Shown: positions 16,937-27,101, counted from the stretch's first letter. The stretch: DNA of 64,000 nt from Anaerolineae bacterium (GCA_023382655.1 JAHDWK010000005.1:259801-323800), one strand, 5' to 3'. The notes: a model not told the origin generated them from the sequence alone. Program-made: numbers and translations.

Positions 16937-18104
16937 GGTGTCTTGACGCCTCCTCGCCGGTTGTTTGTGCGGCCAGCGTCCGCCAGCGGAATTTGGGCAG
17001 CCAGGGGTTTGGTCTGGCTTCGACGGCGTCGGCAATCAGGTCGCCCAGGATGGGGGCGAATTTGAAGCCATGCCCACTGCCGCCGGCCGCTACCGTCAGC
17101 CCGGTTATTTCCGGGTGGCGGTCAATCCAGAAATGCTCGTCCAGTGTGTCGCAGTAGAGGCAGCGGCGGGTGTAGACGATGGGTGCGTTTGCCAGGGCAG
17201 GGAAGGTGGCGGCCAGGAAAGCGCGGAAATTTTGCTCATCTTGCGCCGTGACCACCCGCTCATCGTCGCGGGGGTGCAGGCGCAGGCCAATACCGTGATT
17301 GGCAATTTTGACCACGCCTTCAGTGGGGTGGAGCGGGAAGCCATACCAGCCGGTGCGGGCTACATCGGCCGTGAAAACGGCAAAGTTGGGCGGCGTAAAC
17401 AGTTCTGGCTGCGCCGGTTTTAAGTGGAAAACGGGATGGCCGGTAGATTTCATCACCGGGGCAAGTGCAGGCAGTAGCAGGTGTGTCCAGGTTCCGGCGG
17501 CGACGAGGACGTGGTCGGTGGCAAAGGTGTGGCCTTCGGTGGTGCGCACGGCCGTGACCCGGCCACCCTCTTGCCCAATTTCTACGGCTGTCTGCCCGGT
17601 CAGCGCCGCCACACCCAACTGCTGCGCCTGCGCAAGCAGCGCCTCGACCACACGGCCGCTCTCCGCATACCCACCCTGGGCATGGTAAAAACCATCCACA
17701 AACGCCCCCCGTTTCCAGGCCGGAAAACGGCGGCTGATCTCGTCGGCGTCTAATCGTTCGGGCTGGTGTCCGCGTTTCAAGAGCATCTGGTAGCTTTCGT
17801 ATTCAAAACCGCCAGGGGCCATCGGCTGCTGGGTGAACATGGTTACGCCAATTTCGTGAAAGAGCGGGCCAAACATCTCATTCCACTGTCGCCAGCCTAC
17901 CAACGCCGCTTCCACCATCTCCATGTACTGTTCGTCTGCGCCATATTCCATACGCACGACTTTGCTGATGTCGGTGGAGGCAGCCAGGGGATGGGGCAGG
18001 GGGCCAGGGTCTAGCACGGCCGTGTGCCAGCCGCGTTGTTGCAGGGTCACGGCCGTTGTCACGCCAAAGATACCGCCGCCGATGATGATAATGTCGTAGT
18101 TCAT
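16929..18104 (-). CDS. FAD-dependent oxidoreductase, sarcosine/N-methyltryptophan oxidase type
   Basis: 391 aa DAO-superfamily flavoprotein. N-terminal DIIIIGGGIFGVTTAVTLQQRG is the Rossmann FAD site. ASTDISKVVRMEYG resembles the S-G/D-S-R-x-x-R segment of monomeric sarcosine oxidases, and GGSGHGFKFAPILGDLIADA near the C-terminus is the second FAD-contact motif. A Cys (RCLYCDTLDEH) at the position where these enzymes often bind FAD covalently is present. It likely oxidises an N-methyl or secondary amino acid to imine and H2O2. First gene of a two-gene operon with the YwiC-like gene. Confidence 0.9.
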   Translation of the reverse strand: MNYDIIIIGGGIFGVTTAVTLQQRGWHTAVLDPGPLPHPLAASTDISKVVRMEYGADEQYMEMVEAALVGWRQWNEMFGPLFHEIGVTMFTQQPMAPGGFEYESYQMLLKRGHQPERLDADEISRRFPAWKRGAFVDGFYHAQGGYAESGRVVEALLAQAQQLGVAALTGQTAVEIGQEGGRVTAVRTTEGHTFATDHVLVAAGTWTHLLLPALAPVMKSTGHPVFHLKPAQPELFTPPNFAVFTADVARTGWYGFPLHPTEGVVKIANHGIGLRLHPRDDERVVTAQDEQNFRAFLAATFPALANAPIVYTRRCLYCDTLDEHFWIDRHPEITGLTVAAGGSGHGFKFAPILGDLIADAVEARPNPWLPKFRWRTLAAQTTGEEASRHHG

Positions 18105-18118
18105 TATTCTTCCTTTAT

Positions 18119-18175
18119 GGATGACAAGGTGACAAGGTGACAAGGTGAAGGGGTGATAAGGTGAAGGGTTGATAT
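18119..18175. repeat. F7 tandem (GACAAGGTGACAAGGTG)
   Basis: Five or six AAGGTGA words in tandem upstream of the oxidoreductase. The same word occurs inverted at 3976-4010 and at 50925-50950. Confidence 0.85.
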
Positions 18176-18267
18176 ACTTGCATGGGGTAATTCTATCCTG
18201 GTTACGGCCGTTGTTCACCTAAAAGCCGGGAGTGGAGGTTTTTACCAAAACGGTTCCTGACTTGTTT

Positions 18268-18296
18268 TTGGTTATCGCGGCCCACTTTTGTTATAT
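18268..18296 (+). promoter_or_regulatory. Promoter-like site before the lipoprotein gene
   Basis: TTGGTT, 17-bp spacer, TTATAT, about 50 bases before the ATG, followed by a GAGGAG Shine-Dalgarno. Confidence 0.45.
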
Positions 18297-18348
18297 TCCT
18301 GGTGTCAGTATTGGCAATACACATACACTTTTCAATTGAGGAGAATCT

Positions 18349-19128
18349 ATGAACAGGTTGAGCATCGTTATGCTTTTTGTTACGGCCTGCACGTTGTTTT
18401 TAGGGGGGTGCAGCCAATCCACCGCAGAAATCGCCGGAACTGTAGAAAGCCAGGTGGCCGTAGCCGTCATGGGTACGGTTGAAGCCTGGCCGACGGCCGT
18501 GCCGCTTAACACCTATACACCCATACCCTCTGCCACACCCCAGGCCACTTATACGCCCTATCCCACTTACACACCGCTGCCTACCTTTACGCCGCAAGCC
18601 ACCTATACACCATACCCCACCTGGACGCCCACGCCGGAAGATACGGCAACGGCCGTGCCCACCACGACACCCACATCACCCCCATCACCGCAGGCAACGG
18701 CCGTGCCGCCCACGACTTCCCCAACCACAACTAACCTGACTGCCTTAAAAACGGAAATCGCTAATACTCTTTCAGACATCAATATTTATCGAGGTGGACT
18801 TACTAGATGGGTAGGAATTAATAGATATGAGCTTGTAAATTGCCGGGAAAATGTAGATACCTACGATAGAATTGTCATGATTATTACTCTTGATGTGAGT
18901 TCAGATGACGCGGTTATACAAAATGCTTATGCAGTTTATCAAGATGCTGTGAATCAGTTCGCTGAATTTGCAAGACCCTGGACTGATAGCTGCCGTGAAG
19001 CCTTAGCTAATGGAATCGAATTAAAACCGTTGGATAATCTCCAAAGAGGTACACTAACAAATAGTATAGCTATTGTGGAGAGCAGGCTTAACTCTGTAAA
19101 TGATCAACTAAATGCGCTTGGCGAATAG
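18349..19128 (+). CDS. Lipoprotein with Thr/Pro-repeat linker and unknown C-terminal domain
   Basis: 259 aa. A signal peptide with lipobox LGGC at about 20-23 predicts an outer-face lipoprotein. Residues 55-125 are imperfect repeats of TYTPYPTYTPLPT type, a common extracellular linker in Chloroflexota. The C-terminal about 130 residues form a helical domain with two Cys (NCREN and DSCREA) and no recognised family. The DNA changes sharply inside the gene: the linker is GC-rich and contains ACGGCCGT three times, whereas from about 18740 to the stop it is visibly AT-rich with none. This suggests the C-terminal domain was joined from a different source. Confidence 0.8.
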   Translation: MNRLSIVMLFVTACTLFLGGCSQSTAEIAGTVESQVAVAVMGTVEAWPTAVPLNTYTPIPSATPQATYTPYPTYTPLPTFTPQATYTPYPTWTPTPEDTATAVPTTTPTSPPSPQATAVPPTTSPTTTNLTALKTEIANTLSDINIYRGGLTRWVGINRYELVNCRENVDTYDRIVMIITLDVSSDDAVIQNAYAVYQDAVNQFAEFARPWTDSCREALANGIELKPLDNLQRGTLTNSIAIVESRLNSVNDQLNALGE

Positions 19129-19173
19129 GCGCACAAAGTACGGATTGCCGATCATCTATGACCTGTTGCCGAC

Positions 19174-19776
19174 ATGATTAAAGCGATCATTTTCGACTTT
19201 GGTGGGGTGATTTTGCGGACGCACGATTGGTCCGGTCGCCGCCATTGGGAGCAGCGGTTGGGCCTGCCGGAACACGGCGCGGAGCAGTTGGTGTTTAACA
19301 GCGAGAGGGGACGGTTGGCGCAGCACGGCCGTATCACCTACGACGATCTGTGGCAGTGGGTGGGGCAAATGTGTGGCCTGTCGGCGGCGGAACTGGCGCA
19401 GTTCCAGGCTGACTTTTGGGCCGGGGACGTGCTGGACGAGAAGCTGGTGGAGATGATACGGGGGTTACGGACGTTTTACCAGACCGCTCTCATCAGCAAC
19501 GCCTTTGACGATTTGCGTGACGTACTGACCAACCAGTTTGCCATCGCCGACGCCTTTGACGTGATCGTCATCTCCGCTGAAGAAGGCATTATGAAACCAG
19601 ACCCGCGCCTGTACCACATCGCCCTGGAACGGCTTGGCTGCCGCCCGCAAGAGGCGATATTTATTGACGATTTTGCCCACAATATTGAAGGCGCACAGGC
19701 CGTTGGCCTGCATACCATTCACTTCACGCCTGGTATAGATTTAGCTGGTATCATCAAAGATTTGGTAGCTGTCTAG
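19174..19776 (+). CDS. HAD-IA family hydrolase
   Basis: 200 aa. Motif I IFDFGGVIL (nucleophile Asp replaced in spacing by the DFGGV form usual in this subfamily), motif II ALISNAF, motif III KPDPRLYHIALERLG and motif IV IFIDDFAHNIEGA are all present. The alpha-helical cap (about 20-85) places it in subfamily I, near the beta-phosphoglucomutase/haloacid/phosphatase group. Substrate is unpredicted. It starts 45 bases after the lipoprotein stop. A hairpin of the F4 family directly follows. Confidence 0.92.
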   Translation: MIKAIIFDFGGVILRTHDWSGRRHWEQRLGLPEHGAEQLVFNSERGRLAQHGRITYDDLWQWVGQMCGLSAAELAQFQADFWAGDVLDEKLVEMIRGLRTFYQTALISNAFDDLRDVLTNQFAIADAFDVIVISAEEGIMKPDPRLYHIALERLGCRPQEAIFIDDFAHNIEGAQAVGLHTIHFTPGIDLAGIIKDLVAV

Positions 19777-19777
19777 A

Positions 19778-19838
19778 GACCTGACAGGTTTTTGACCTGA
19801 AAAATTCCAGGTTGGACGGGTAAAAAACCTGTCAGGTC
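19778..19838 (+). terminator. F4 inverted repeat (GACCTGACAGGTTTTT ... AACCTGTCAGGTC)
   Basis: The arms GACCTGACAGGTTTTT and AAAAAACCTGTCAGGTC enclose a 28-base middle with its own small stem. It lies two bases after the HAD stop codon and could act as a terminator. Other copies are at 32425-32456 and 59966-60012. Confidence 0.65.
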
Positions 19839-19864
19839 TGAACAGTTATCTTTGGTAAACACAC

Positions 19865-20890
19865 ATGAACGAAGAAGCTATCTGGCAAGCGTATTTACCG
19901 GCCGGATTTACGGCACGGCCGTCCACTCTGGCAGACGCCGCCGCGGCAACAGATGTATTTAATGCCGCCGCTATCAAGTATTCCGGTCAACCCACTTTTG
20001 GGCTGGATCAAACCATTAATTTTTGGCAATCGCCGGGCTTTGATCTGGCGCAAAACAGCCGTGTGATCCTGGCTCCAGACGGCCGTGTGGCTGCCCAAGT
20101 GGATGTGGATGATACGCCGGCTGTGCCGGTGGCTCCCCGTGTCTGGGGACGGGTGCATCCCGATTATGAAGGAATGGGTATGGGTACGGCCATTTTGGTT
20201 TGGGCCGAACAGTGTGCCCGTGCTGTGTTTGGCCGTGTACCGGCTGAGGCGCAAGTGCGGTTGCTGGTGGTGGGCATTCCGGAAACGGCCGTGTCCACTC
20301 ATCAACTCCTGCACAAATCGGGCTTTCGCCATGTCCGCGACTTTTACCGTATGGTCATCGAATTTGCCCACGAACCACCCCTGCCCGTCTGGCCGCCGGG
20401 CATTACCCTGAGCAATATGGCGGAACGACCTGATTATGTTCCGGTGGCGGCTGCCCGCGAAGAGGCATTTCAGGATCATTGGGGGCACGTCAGTGTGCCG
20501 TTGCCTGACGCTGTGCAGAACTTGCGGCACTGGCTGGAAAATGACCCGCTACATGAACCGGATGGGGAACTGCTGGCGATGGCCGGTGAGGAAATTGCCG
20601 GGCTTTGCCTCTGCCGCATGGGGGAATACGGTGATCCGGAGATGGGGTGGGTGAGTGTATTGGCCGTGCGACGGCCGTATCGGGGGCAAGGGTTAGGCAA
20701 GGCGCTGCTGCAACAGAGCTTCCGCCAATTTTATGCCCGTGGTTTCAAACGTGCCGGGCTGCATGTGGATGCCCAAAGCCTCACCGGTGCTACCCGCTTG
20801 TATGAAAAAGCCGGTATGCGGGTGCAGGAGCGGGTGATGGACTTCGAGAAAGAGCTGCGCCCAGGAATAGCCATGGTCACTCATAGCTGA
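19865..20890 (+). CDS. Double-domain GNAT acetyltransferase (MshD-like layout)
   Basis: 341 aa with two GNAT folds. The N-terminal domain (about 15-170) has RVHPDYEGMGMGTAILVWAEQCAR as acetyl-CoA loop. The C-terminal domain (about 185-335) has the better motif VLAVRRPYRGQGLGKALLQQSFRQFYARG and the following LHVDAQSLTGATRLYEKAGM typical of active GNATs. Tandem GNATs such as mycothiol synthase usually use only the C-terminal site. The substrate is unknown. Confidence 0.9.
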   Translation: MNEEAIWQAYLPAGFTARPSTLADAAAATDVFNAAAIKYSGQPTFGLDQTINFWQSPGFDLAQNSRVILAPDGRVAAQVDVDDTPAVPVAPRVWGRVHPDYEGMGMGTAILVWAEQCARAVFGRVPAEAQVRLLVVGIPETAVSTHQLLHKSGFRHVRDFYRMVIEFAHEPPLPVWPPGITLSNMAERPDYVPVAAAREEAFQDHWGHVSVPLPDAVQNLRHWLENDPLHEPDGELLAMAGEEIAGLCLCRMGEYGDPEMGWVSVLAVRRPYRGQGLGKALLQQSFRQFYARGFKRAGLHVDAQSLTGATRLYEKAGMRVQERVMDFEKELRPGIAMVTHS

Positions 20891-20917
20891 TTTGCCGCAG
20901 GGGAAAGGGTGATTTTC

Positions 20918-21997
20918 TCAGTTGTGGACGTTGACCAGGGTGCCTACTGACGCCCAGTAATAAATCCATTCGGCGTCGCTAGTTTTCAGGTTAACACAGC
21001 CGTGGCTCATGGGGGTGCCAAAGTTGCTGTGCCAGAATGTGCCATGCAGTGCATAGTCATGGTAGAAGTACAGGACGTAGGGCACGTTTTCCAGGTAATA
21101 GTCGTAACCAAGCAAACGGCCGTCCATCGTCTGGCTATGGAAGGTAATCCAGATGCGGAACTGGCCGGTGACGGTGGGGTGTTGGGCTGTGCCGGAAGAG
21201 ATAAGGGTCTGAAAAACCAACTCATTACCCACAAAGGCGCGTAGGGTCTGTGTCGAGAGGTCTACGTCTATCCATTTTTCATCGGCAGCCACGCCAAACG
21301 GCCGTGTCTCAAACTCATTCCCGCTGCTACTCACAAACGTGGGCGCCCAGGTTGGTGTTGGTGTGGGTGTGGGTGTGGGTGTGGGCGTCACCGTCCAGGT
21401 AGCACGGGGTTGGCTGACCACGTCGGCAGCAATCTGTTTGGCAGGTACAAAGGGGGTGGGTGTTTCAGTGGGCGGTGCAACCGGGGCATTGGCGGCTAGA
21501 GGCGCTGAGGCCATCTCTTCGGGCATGGTAGCCACGCTCTGTAATTGCACCGGGACGGGATCGGCTATGGCCGTTACCGTCCGTGCCTGCCACATGACCA
21601 AAATCGCCACTCCCACGAACACCAGCAAGATCACCAGGATGAGCGTGCCCCAGAGGAACGGCCGTATCCGGTGTTGGCGAGGATTTTCCACCAGGGTTGG
21701 CGTGACAGTGACGGGTGTAGCCTTTGCCAGACGCGCTTCAGCCCAGGCTCGTGCCTCTATAACCCGCGGCTCATAGGGGCGCAACCGTTCGGCGCGCTGT
21801 ATATATTCCAGACTGGCCTGCGGTGTGGGGGCTATGCCGGCCAGCCACAGCCACACCCGGTAATCATGTGGATTTTGGTGGGCGGCTTCCTGTAACAAAT
21901 GGCGAGCCTGGGCACGGTCGCCGGACTTGAGCGCCTGGCGCGCCTGGTGTACCAGTTCGGCCGCCGAAAATGGCGCAGAGGAAATGGCATCATTCAT
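20918..21997 (-). CDS. L,D-transpeptidase (YkuD) with TPR-like N-terminus and TM anchor
   Basis: 359 aa. Residues 10-90 form TPR-like helices (ARHLLQEAAHQNPHDYRVWLWLAGIA), followed by one TM helix (about 120-142), a Pro/Thr linker with a PTPTPTPTP run, and a C-terminal YkuD domain. The catalytic signature is HGTFWHSNFGTPMSHGCVNL with nucleophile Cys. This family makes 3-3 peptidoglycan cross-links outside the membrane. ATG chosen at MNDAIS because it overlaps the upstream amidase stop by ATGA, marking a two-gene cell-wall operon. The run of GT-rich bases near 21357-21387 encodes the linker. Confidence 0.93.
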   Translation of the reverse strand: MNDAISSAPFSAAELVHQARQALKSGDRAQARHLLQEAAHQNPHDYRVWLWLAGIAPTPQASLEYIQRAERLRPYEPRVIEARAWAEARLAKATPVTVTPTLVENPRQHRIRPFLWGTLILVILLVFVGVAILVMWQARTVTAIADPVPVQLQSVATMPEEMASAPLAANAPVAPPTETPTPFVPAKQIAADVVSQPRATWTVTPTPTPTPTPTPTWAPTFVSSSGNEFETRPFGVAADEKWIDVDLSTQTLRAFVGNELVFQTLISSGTAQHPTVTGQFRIWITFHSQTMDGRLLGYDYYLENVPYVLYFYHDYALHGTFWHSNFGTPMSHGCVNLKTSDAEWIYYWASVGTLVNVHN

Positions 21998-22773
21998 CGT
22001 AGCCCCAATTGGGTGAGGTAACATTGGATGCCGCTGGCGACGCCGGCCGCCGGCACATCGGCGCGATTTGTGAGAATATCACGGTCTAAATTCATAAACC
22101 CGACTTCAATAATGATGGCCGGGACGCCCAGGGGTATTTCGCGGAAAACATGATAGTCGGTCATGTGTTCGGTGATGGTGTGGGGGTGGTAGGGAAGTTC
22201 GGTGATACGGCCGTACTCCTGCTCCACACAGGATTCCAGACTGGAGGAGTTGGTGTAAGAGGAACCGGCAATTTTGAAGCCTTTCAATTGATCATGGTAA
22301 TAGACACACGAGTCGGCATGGATGGAGACAATGGCCGTGGCCCCATAACGCGGCAAACGGGGGTCAAACTCCTCCAAAATATCCACCGGAATCCCATCCG
22401 CTTGTAGCTGTGCCGCCACCATATTGGCGATGTTCTCGTTGATTTCCGCTTCCGTTAAGCCGTCCGCGCATACCGCGCCGGGATCATTGCCTTTATGCCC
22501 GGCAATCAGGCCGATGCGCAATGGGCCGGGGCTTTGCGCCAACCGTTGGATAACCGGCTGCTCTGGTACGGATTTGTAAATAGGAGCTGCCAGACGGCCT
22601 TGTGTAGTGGCAGAAATAATTTCCGCGGTGGCCTCTTCCGGGCTGAAATACCAATACACTACCAGCATACCCCCTAAAGCCGCCACCAAAAAGACGACAA
22701 TACGGATATTATCCAGTAGCAGGTGTAACCAGGATGAATCGGATCGCCAGGAATTTTCTTGGTTTGTCTGCAT
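21994..22773 (-). CDS. N-acetylmuramoyl-L-alanine amidase (Amidase_3), membrane anchored
   Basis: 259 aa. One TM helix (about 20-42) and then an Amidase_3 domain with Zn ligands visible: IAGHKG (His), LTEAEIN (Glu), SIHADSC (His) and the catalytic Glu in IIIEVGFMN. It cleaves the MurNAc-L-Ala bond in peptidoglycan. The start MQTNQEN precedes the TM helix directly; 34 upstream codons are rejected. Overlaps the L,D-transpeptidase by 4 nt, so the pair probably works on the same wall sites. A strong divergent promoter for the next gene lies just upstream. Confidence 0.93.
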   Translation of the reverse strand: MQTNQENSWRSDSSWLHLLLDNIRIVVFLVAALGGMLVVYWYFSPEEATAEIISATTQGRLAAPIYKSVPEQPVIQRLAQSPGPLRIGLIAGHKGNDPGAVCADGLTEAEINENIANMVAAQLQADGIPVDILEEFDPRLPRYGATAIVSIHADSCVYYHDQLKGFKIAGSSYTNSSSLESCVEQEYGRITELPYHPHTITEHMTDYHVFREIPLGVPAIIIEVGFMNLDRDILTNRADVPAAGVASGIQCYLTQLGLR

Positions 22774-22830
22774 TATGTTCACTATTTTACACGAAAATGT
22801 GGTGAATGTCTGCAAATCGTTTTTTTCTGC

Positions 22831-22859
22831 TTGACAAAGTGTCGAAACAACACTATACT
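22831..22859 (+). promoter_or_regulatory. Near-consensus sigma70 promoter for the isochorismatase-like gene
   Basis: TTGACA, 17-bp spacer, TATACT. The predicted transcript starts about 85 bases before the ATG, which has an AAGGAGAAA Shine-Dalgarno. Confidence 0.75.
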
Positions 22860-22950
22860 GCCCACAAATCAACATAGTGTAATAATGACACCAACGAATT
22901 GTTTACAAACGCCACCGCAAATTGGCGACTAACATGATAAGGAGAAAGCC

Positions 22951-23880
22951 ATGACCCAATTTCCAACCTTTTACCAGCCACAACGCATTGGTACCCTGTT
23001 TTATCCTGATTACGCGGCCATTGCTGCGGAAGCGACGACTCCTAACCTGCCGCCCGCTACGGAGGATAAACAAAACATCCATCTGGTCATTATTGACATG
23101 CAGGTGGATTTTTGCCACCCGGATGGCAGCCTGTTTGTGCCGGGGTCTGTGGGGGATATTCAGCGCACCATTGAGTTCATTTACCACAATGCCGCCCGCA
23201 TTACCAACATCACCTGTTCGCTCGATTCCCATCTACCGCACCAGATATTCCACCCGGCGTGGTGGGCCGACGAAAGCGGCAATCATCCGGCGCCGTTTAC
23301 GCTCATTACCTATGCTGACATCAAAGCGGGTAAGTGGCGGCCGTTGGTCGCCCCGGTGCAGTCCACCAACTATGTGCGTCAGTTGGAGGGGCAGGCCAAA
23401 AAGACCCTGACCATCTGGCCTTACCATGTGATGATTGGCAGCATGGGCAATGCGCTGGATCCAGAACTGTTTTCGGCTATCTTGTGGCACAGCCTGGCGC
23501 GTAAAACGCAACCAACCTGGCTTACCAAAGGCACCATCCCGTTGACGGAGCATTACTCCATCATCCAACCAGAAGTACCTGTGCCCAACCATCCCATGGG
23601 TGGCAAGAACAAGACGTTTTTAGACACGCTGGCGGAAGCGGATGTGGTGGTCATTGCCGGTGAAGCGGAGAGCCACTGCGTCTTGGAAACAGTAGAAGAC
23701 CTGGTGGAAGATTTCGCCACACGCCCAGACGCGCTGCAAAAAATCTACTTTCTGCGTGACTGTACATCGCCCGTGGTCCACCCGGATGTGAATTTTCACG
23801 CCATCGCTCTGGCCCGTTTTGCCGAATTTGAGAAGCAGGGGGTGAATTTTATCAACAGCACGGATTCGCTGCCTTTTTAA
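22951..23880 (+). CDS. Isochorismatase/nicotinamidase-like cysteine hydrolase
   Basis: 309 aa, longer than typical nicotinamidases (about 200) because of an N-terminal extension and an insert. IIDMQVDFCHPDGSL gives the catalytic Asp and PGSV follows. The metal-site region SLDSHLPHQIFHPAWW matches the D-x-H motif, and GEAESHCVLETVEDL holds the nucleophile Cys at residue 243. Likely an amide hydrolase such as nicotinamidase, acting in NAD salvage, though the long form leaves the substrate open. Driven by a near-consensus promoter and separated from the VWA gene by a perfect hairpin. Confidence 0.9.
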   Translation: MTQFPTFYQPQRIGTLFYPDYAAIAAEATTPNLPPATEDKQNIHLVIIDMQVDFCHPDGSLFVPGSVGDIQRTIEFIYHNAARITNITCSLDSHLPHQIFHPAWWADESGNHPAPFTLITYADIKAGKWRPLVAPVQSTNYVRQLEGQAKKTLTIWPYHVMIGSMGNALDPELFSAILWHSLARKTQPTWLTKGTIPLTEHYSIIQPEVPVPNHPMGGKNKTFLDTLAEADVVVIAGEAESHCVLETVEDLVEDFATRPDALQKIYFLRDCTSPVVHPDVNFHAIALARFAEFEKQGVNFINSTDSLPF

Positions 23881-23881
23881 T

Positions 23882-23942
23882 CGTAATCCGTTACCCGTAA
23901 TCCGTTTTCCGTCAGTTTACGGATTACGGGTAACGGATTACG
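23882..23942. repeat. Perfect 24-bp F3 hairpin
   Basis: Arms of 24 bp made of CGTAATCCG and ACCCGTAATCCG words are perfectly complementary around a 13-base loop. It sits directly after the isochorismatase-like stop and before the VWA gene. Confidence 0.9.
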
Positions 23943-23968
23943 GTTTACAAATAATGGAGATAACCACA

Positions 23969-24772
23969 ATGAACAACAACGGACTGGGCAACCTGGATGA
24001 CTTGTTTCAATCTGCCCAAGATGATGGGCTGACAGACGATGCTCTGGATTTGGTAATTGCGAATCTGAACGGGACGGCCGTGGCCACGGCCGTACACACC
24101 CCTCTTGACCAACTGACCACCAACGATGTCACCCTGGCCATGAACATCCTGGACATGAGCGGCTCCATGGCCGCCCATGCCCACGATCTCATCCGTGCCT
24201 ATAACGATGATTACCTGGCGGTCATGGCTGGTTCCCCTGCCGCCGATGACATTCTGGTCAGCACACTGGTCTTTGAGGACAGAGTGAAAATAGTGCATGG
24301 CTACATTCCCCTGGCCGATACGCCGCGCCTCACGCGCCGGGAATATGATCCCGGTGGCAGCACCGCTCTTTATGACGCCGTGGCCGCCGGATTAACCAAC
24401 CTGGTGCTGTATGCTCAACAACTACGTGCCAGCGGCGTCATGGTGCGCGGTGTGGTCATTGTTTATACCGACGGCGAAGATAATGTCTCTAAACAACGCG
24501 CCCAGGATATTCAGCGCGCCGCCGCCGACTTGCTGCGGCAGGAAGTGTATACGCTGGCATTGGTTGGTTTTGGTCTGCAAAAGCCTATCGGCTTTAACGG
24601 CATGCACACACACAGCCCTGCCCAACAGCTCGCGGCCACAATAGGTTTTCCCATCGGCCTGGATGCTGGTCTGGACCCGACCGGACTGCGGCGCATCTTC
24701 CATATGGCTTCTATGTCTACCATCCAGGTGAGCCAGATGGGCACTATGGCGGTGGGGGTGTTTACTCCGTAA
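23969..24772 (+). CDS. von Willebrand factor A domain protein
   Basis: 267 aa. Begins at MNNNGLGN after a GGAG Shine-Dalgarno; an upstream in-frame ATG five codons earlier is less likely. The VWA domain (about 50-235) starts with ILDMSGSM (MIDAS DxSxS), then GGSTALYDAV (Thr of MIDAS) and VIVYTDGEDN (Asp). The MIDAS is complete, so divalent-cation-dependent ligand binding is expected. No signal peptide or TM is seen, so it is probably cytoplasmic. A 37-aa membrane peptide gene follows on the same strand and may work with it. Confidence 0.88.
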   Translation: MNNNGLGNLDDLFQSAQDDGLTDDALDLVIANLNGTAVATAVHTPLDQLTTNDVTLAMNILDMSGSMAAHAHDLIRAYNDDYLAVMAGSPAADDILVSTLVFEDRVKIVHGYIPLADTPRLTRREYDPGGSTALYDAVAAGLTNLVLYAQQLRASGVMVRGVVIVYTDGEDNVSKQRAQDIQRAAADLLRQEVYTLALVGFGLQKPIGFNGMHTHSPAQQLAATIGFPIGLDAGLDPTGLRRIFHMASMSTIQVSQMGTMAVGVFTP

Positions 24773-24777
24773 ATAAA

Positions 24778-24817
24778 GTAATTGAGTAATTGGGTAATTA
24801 CCCAATTACTCAATTAC
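24778..24817. repeat. Perfect 40-bp palindrome of F1 (ATTGAGTAATTGGGTAA)
   Basis: Two 20-base arms are exact inverses with no spacer. The sequence lies between the VWA gene and the small membrane peptide gene and is the same family as 1070-1107. Confidence 0.9.
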
Positions 24818-24831
24818 CAGAGAGGTTTGTT

Positions 24832-24945
24832 ATGGTTATTTCACTCACCGCCCTGATTACCATTACCATCATTGCTTTTATGTTGGGCATGATTACGGCG
24901 TTTGTGATGATGGTGAATGCTATTGCCCGGATGAAAAGCAAATAA
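24832..24945 (+). CDS. Small (37-aa) single-TM peptide
   Basis: The frame begins at ATG 24832 after GAGAGG and encodes a short polar start, one hydrophobic helix (about residues 3-28, ITITIIAFMLGMITAFVMMV) and a basic tail ending RMKSK. A perfect terminator hairpin begins three bases after the stop, supporting a real transcribed unit. No family is recognised. It could be a partner of the VWA protein upstream or a small regulatory membrane peptide. Confidence 0.7.
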   Translation: MVISLTALITITIIAFMLGMITAFVMMVNAIARMKSK

Positions 24946-24947
24946 AA

Positions 24948-24978
24948 AGAGGGACGGCCGTGTCACGGCCGTCCCTCT
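24948..24978. terminator. Bidirectional terminator built from two ACGGCCGT words
   Basis: A 15-bp arm AGAGGGACGGCCGTG is perfectly inverted around a single base. It lies between convergent genes (the 37-aa peptide and clpP), with A/T-rich flanks on both sides. Confidence 0.88.
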
Positions 24979-24997
24979 GTTCTAAATCTACCTGAAA

Positions 24998-25612
24998 TTA
25001 CTCTAATTCGCTCACTGATTGAACGATCTGACCTACCAGTCCATACTCCTGGGCTTCTTTGGCCGACATCCAAAAGTTGCGGTCTGTTTCCTTCTCCACT
25101 TTCTCTAATGGTTGGCCGGTCTGATCGGCAAATATCTGATTCAGGCGGCGGCGCATTTTGATGATTTCCGTGGCTTCAATGGCAATGTCAGATGCCTGCC
25201 CCATGGCCCCGCCGGCCGGTTGGTGCAGCAAAAAGCGTGTATTGGGCAGGCTGTAACGGTCTTCTTTGTTTGCCGCCGCATAAATAAGCGCACCGGCGCT
25301 GGCGACCCAACCCGTGCCAATGACCTTGACCTTTGGTTTGATAAACCGGATCATGTCAAAAATGGTGTCACCTGATTCCACATGCCCACCGGGCGAATTG
25401 ATGAAAATTTTGATCGGCTCATCGGAGTCAGCCGCCAGTAGCAGAAGCTGTTGTGTTACCTCTTGCGCCTTTTTCATGTTGATCTCGCCAAAAATGGTGA
25501 TGGTGCGGGTTTTCATCAGCCGGTCAAAGGGGCTGGCCGCTTTTTCCGGTTGCTCGTTGTTTTCCTGAGGCTGTTCCACGGGTTCGTCGTCTTCTTCGTC
25601 AAATCTGTACAT
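24998..25612 (-). CDS. clpP: ATP-dependent Clp protease proteolytic subunit
   Basis: 204 aa. The N-terminal 30 residues are acidic and Gln-rich, unlike the usual short ClpP lead. The core has [21 protein letters not shown], the nucleophile Ser in [10 protein letters not shown], the His in [12 protein letters not shown] and [19 protein letters not shown]. ClpP forms a barrel of two heptamers, degrading proteins delivered by ClpX or ClpA/C. No Clp ATPase gene is adjacent. The GWVASAG version of the active-site loop differs slightly from the classical GMAASMG, as in secondary ClpP paralogs. Confidence 0.93.
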   Translation of the reverse strand: MYRFDEEDDEPVEQPQENNEQPEKAASPFDRLMKTRTITIFGEINMKKAQEVTQQLLLLAADSDEPIKIFINSPGGHVESGDTIFDMIRFIKPKVKVIGTGWVASAGALIYAAANKEDRYSLPNTRFLLHQPAGGAMGQASDIAIEATEIIKMRRRLNQIFADQTGQPLEKVEKETDRNFWMSAKEAQEYGLVGQIVQSVSELE

Positions 25613-25680
25613 AGTGGTTTCCTTTTTAGGCTGGTAAATGAGCCGGTAGTGTAGCCGGGTTGGGTTAGATTCGTGTTAAC

Positions 25681-25714
25681 AGATGTGGCAGGTTTCAAAA
25701 AACCTGCCACATCT
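25681..25714 (-). terminator. Terminator of the enolase gene
   Basis: AGATGTGGCAGGTT and AACCTGCCACATCT form a perfect 14-bp stem around a 6-base loop immediately after the enolase stop. Same design as the F4 and F5 hairpins. Confidence 0.75.
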
Positions 25715-27088
<1,374 letters not shown>

Positions 27089-27101
27089 GACTTCATCCGC
27101 A

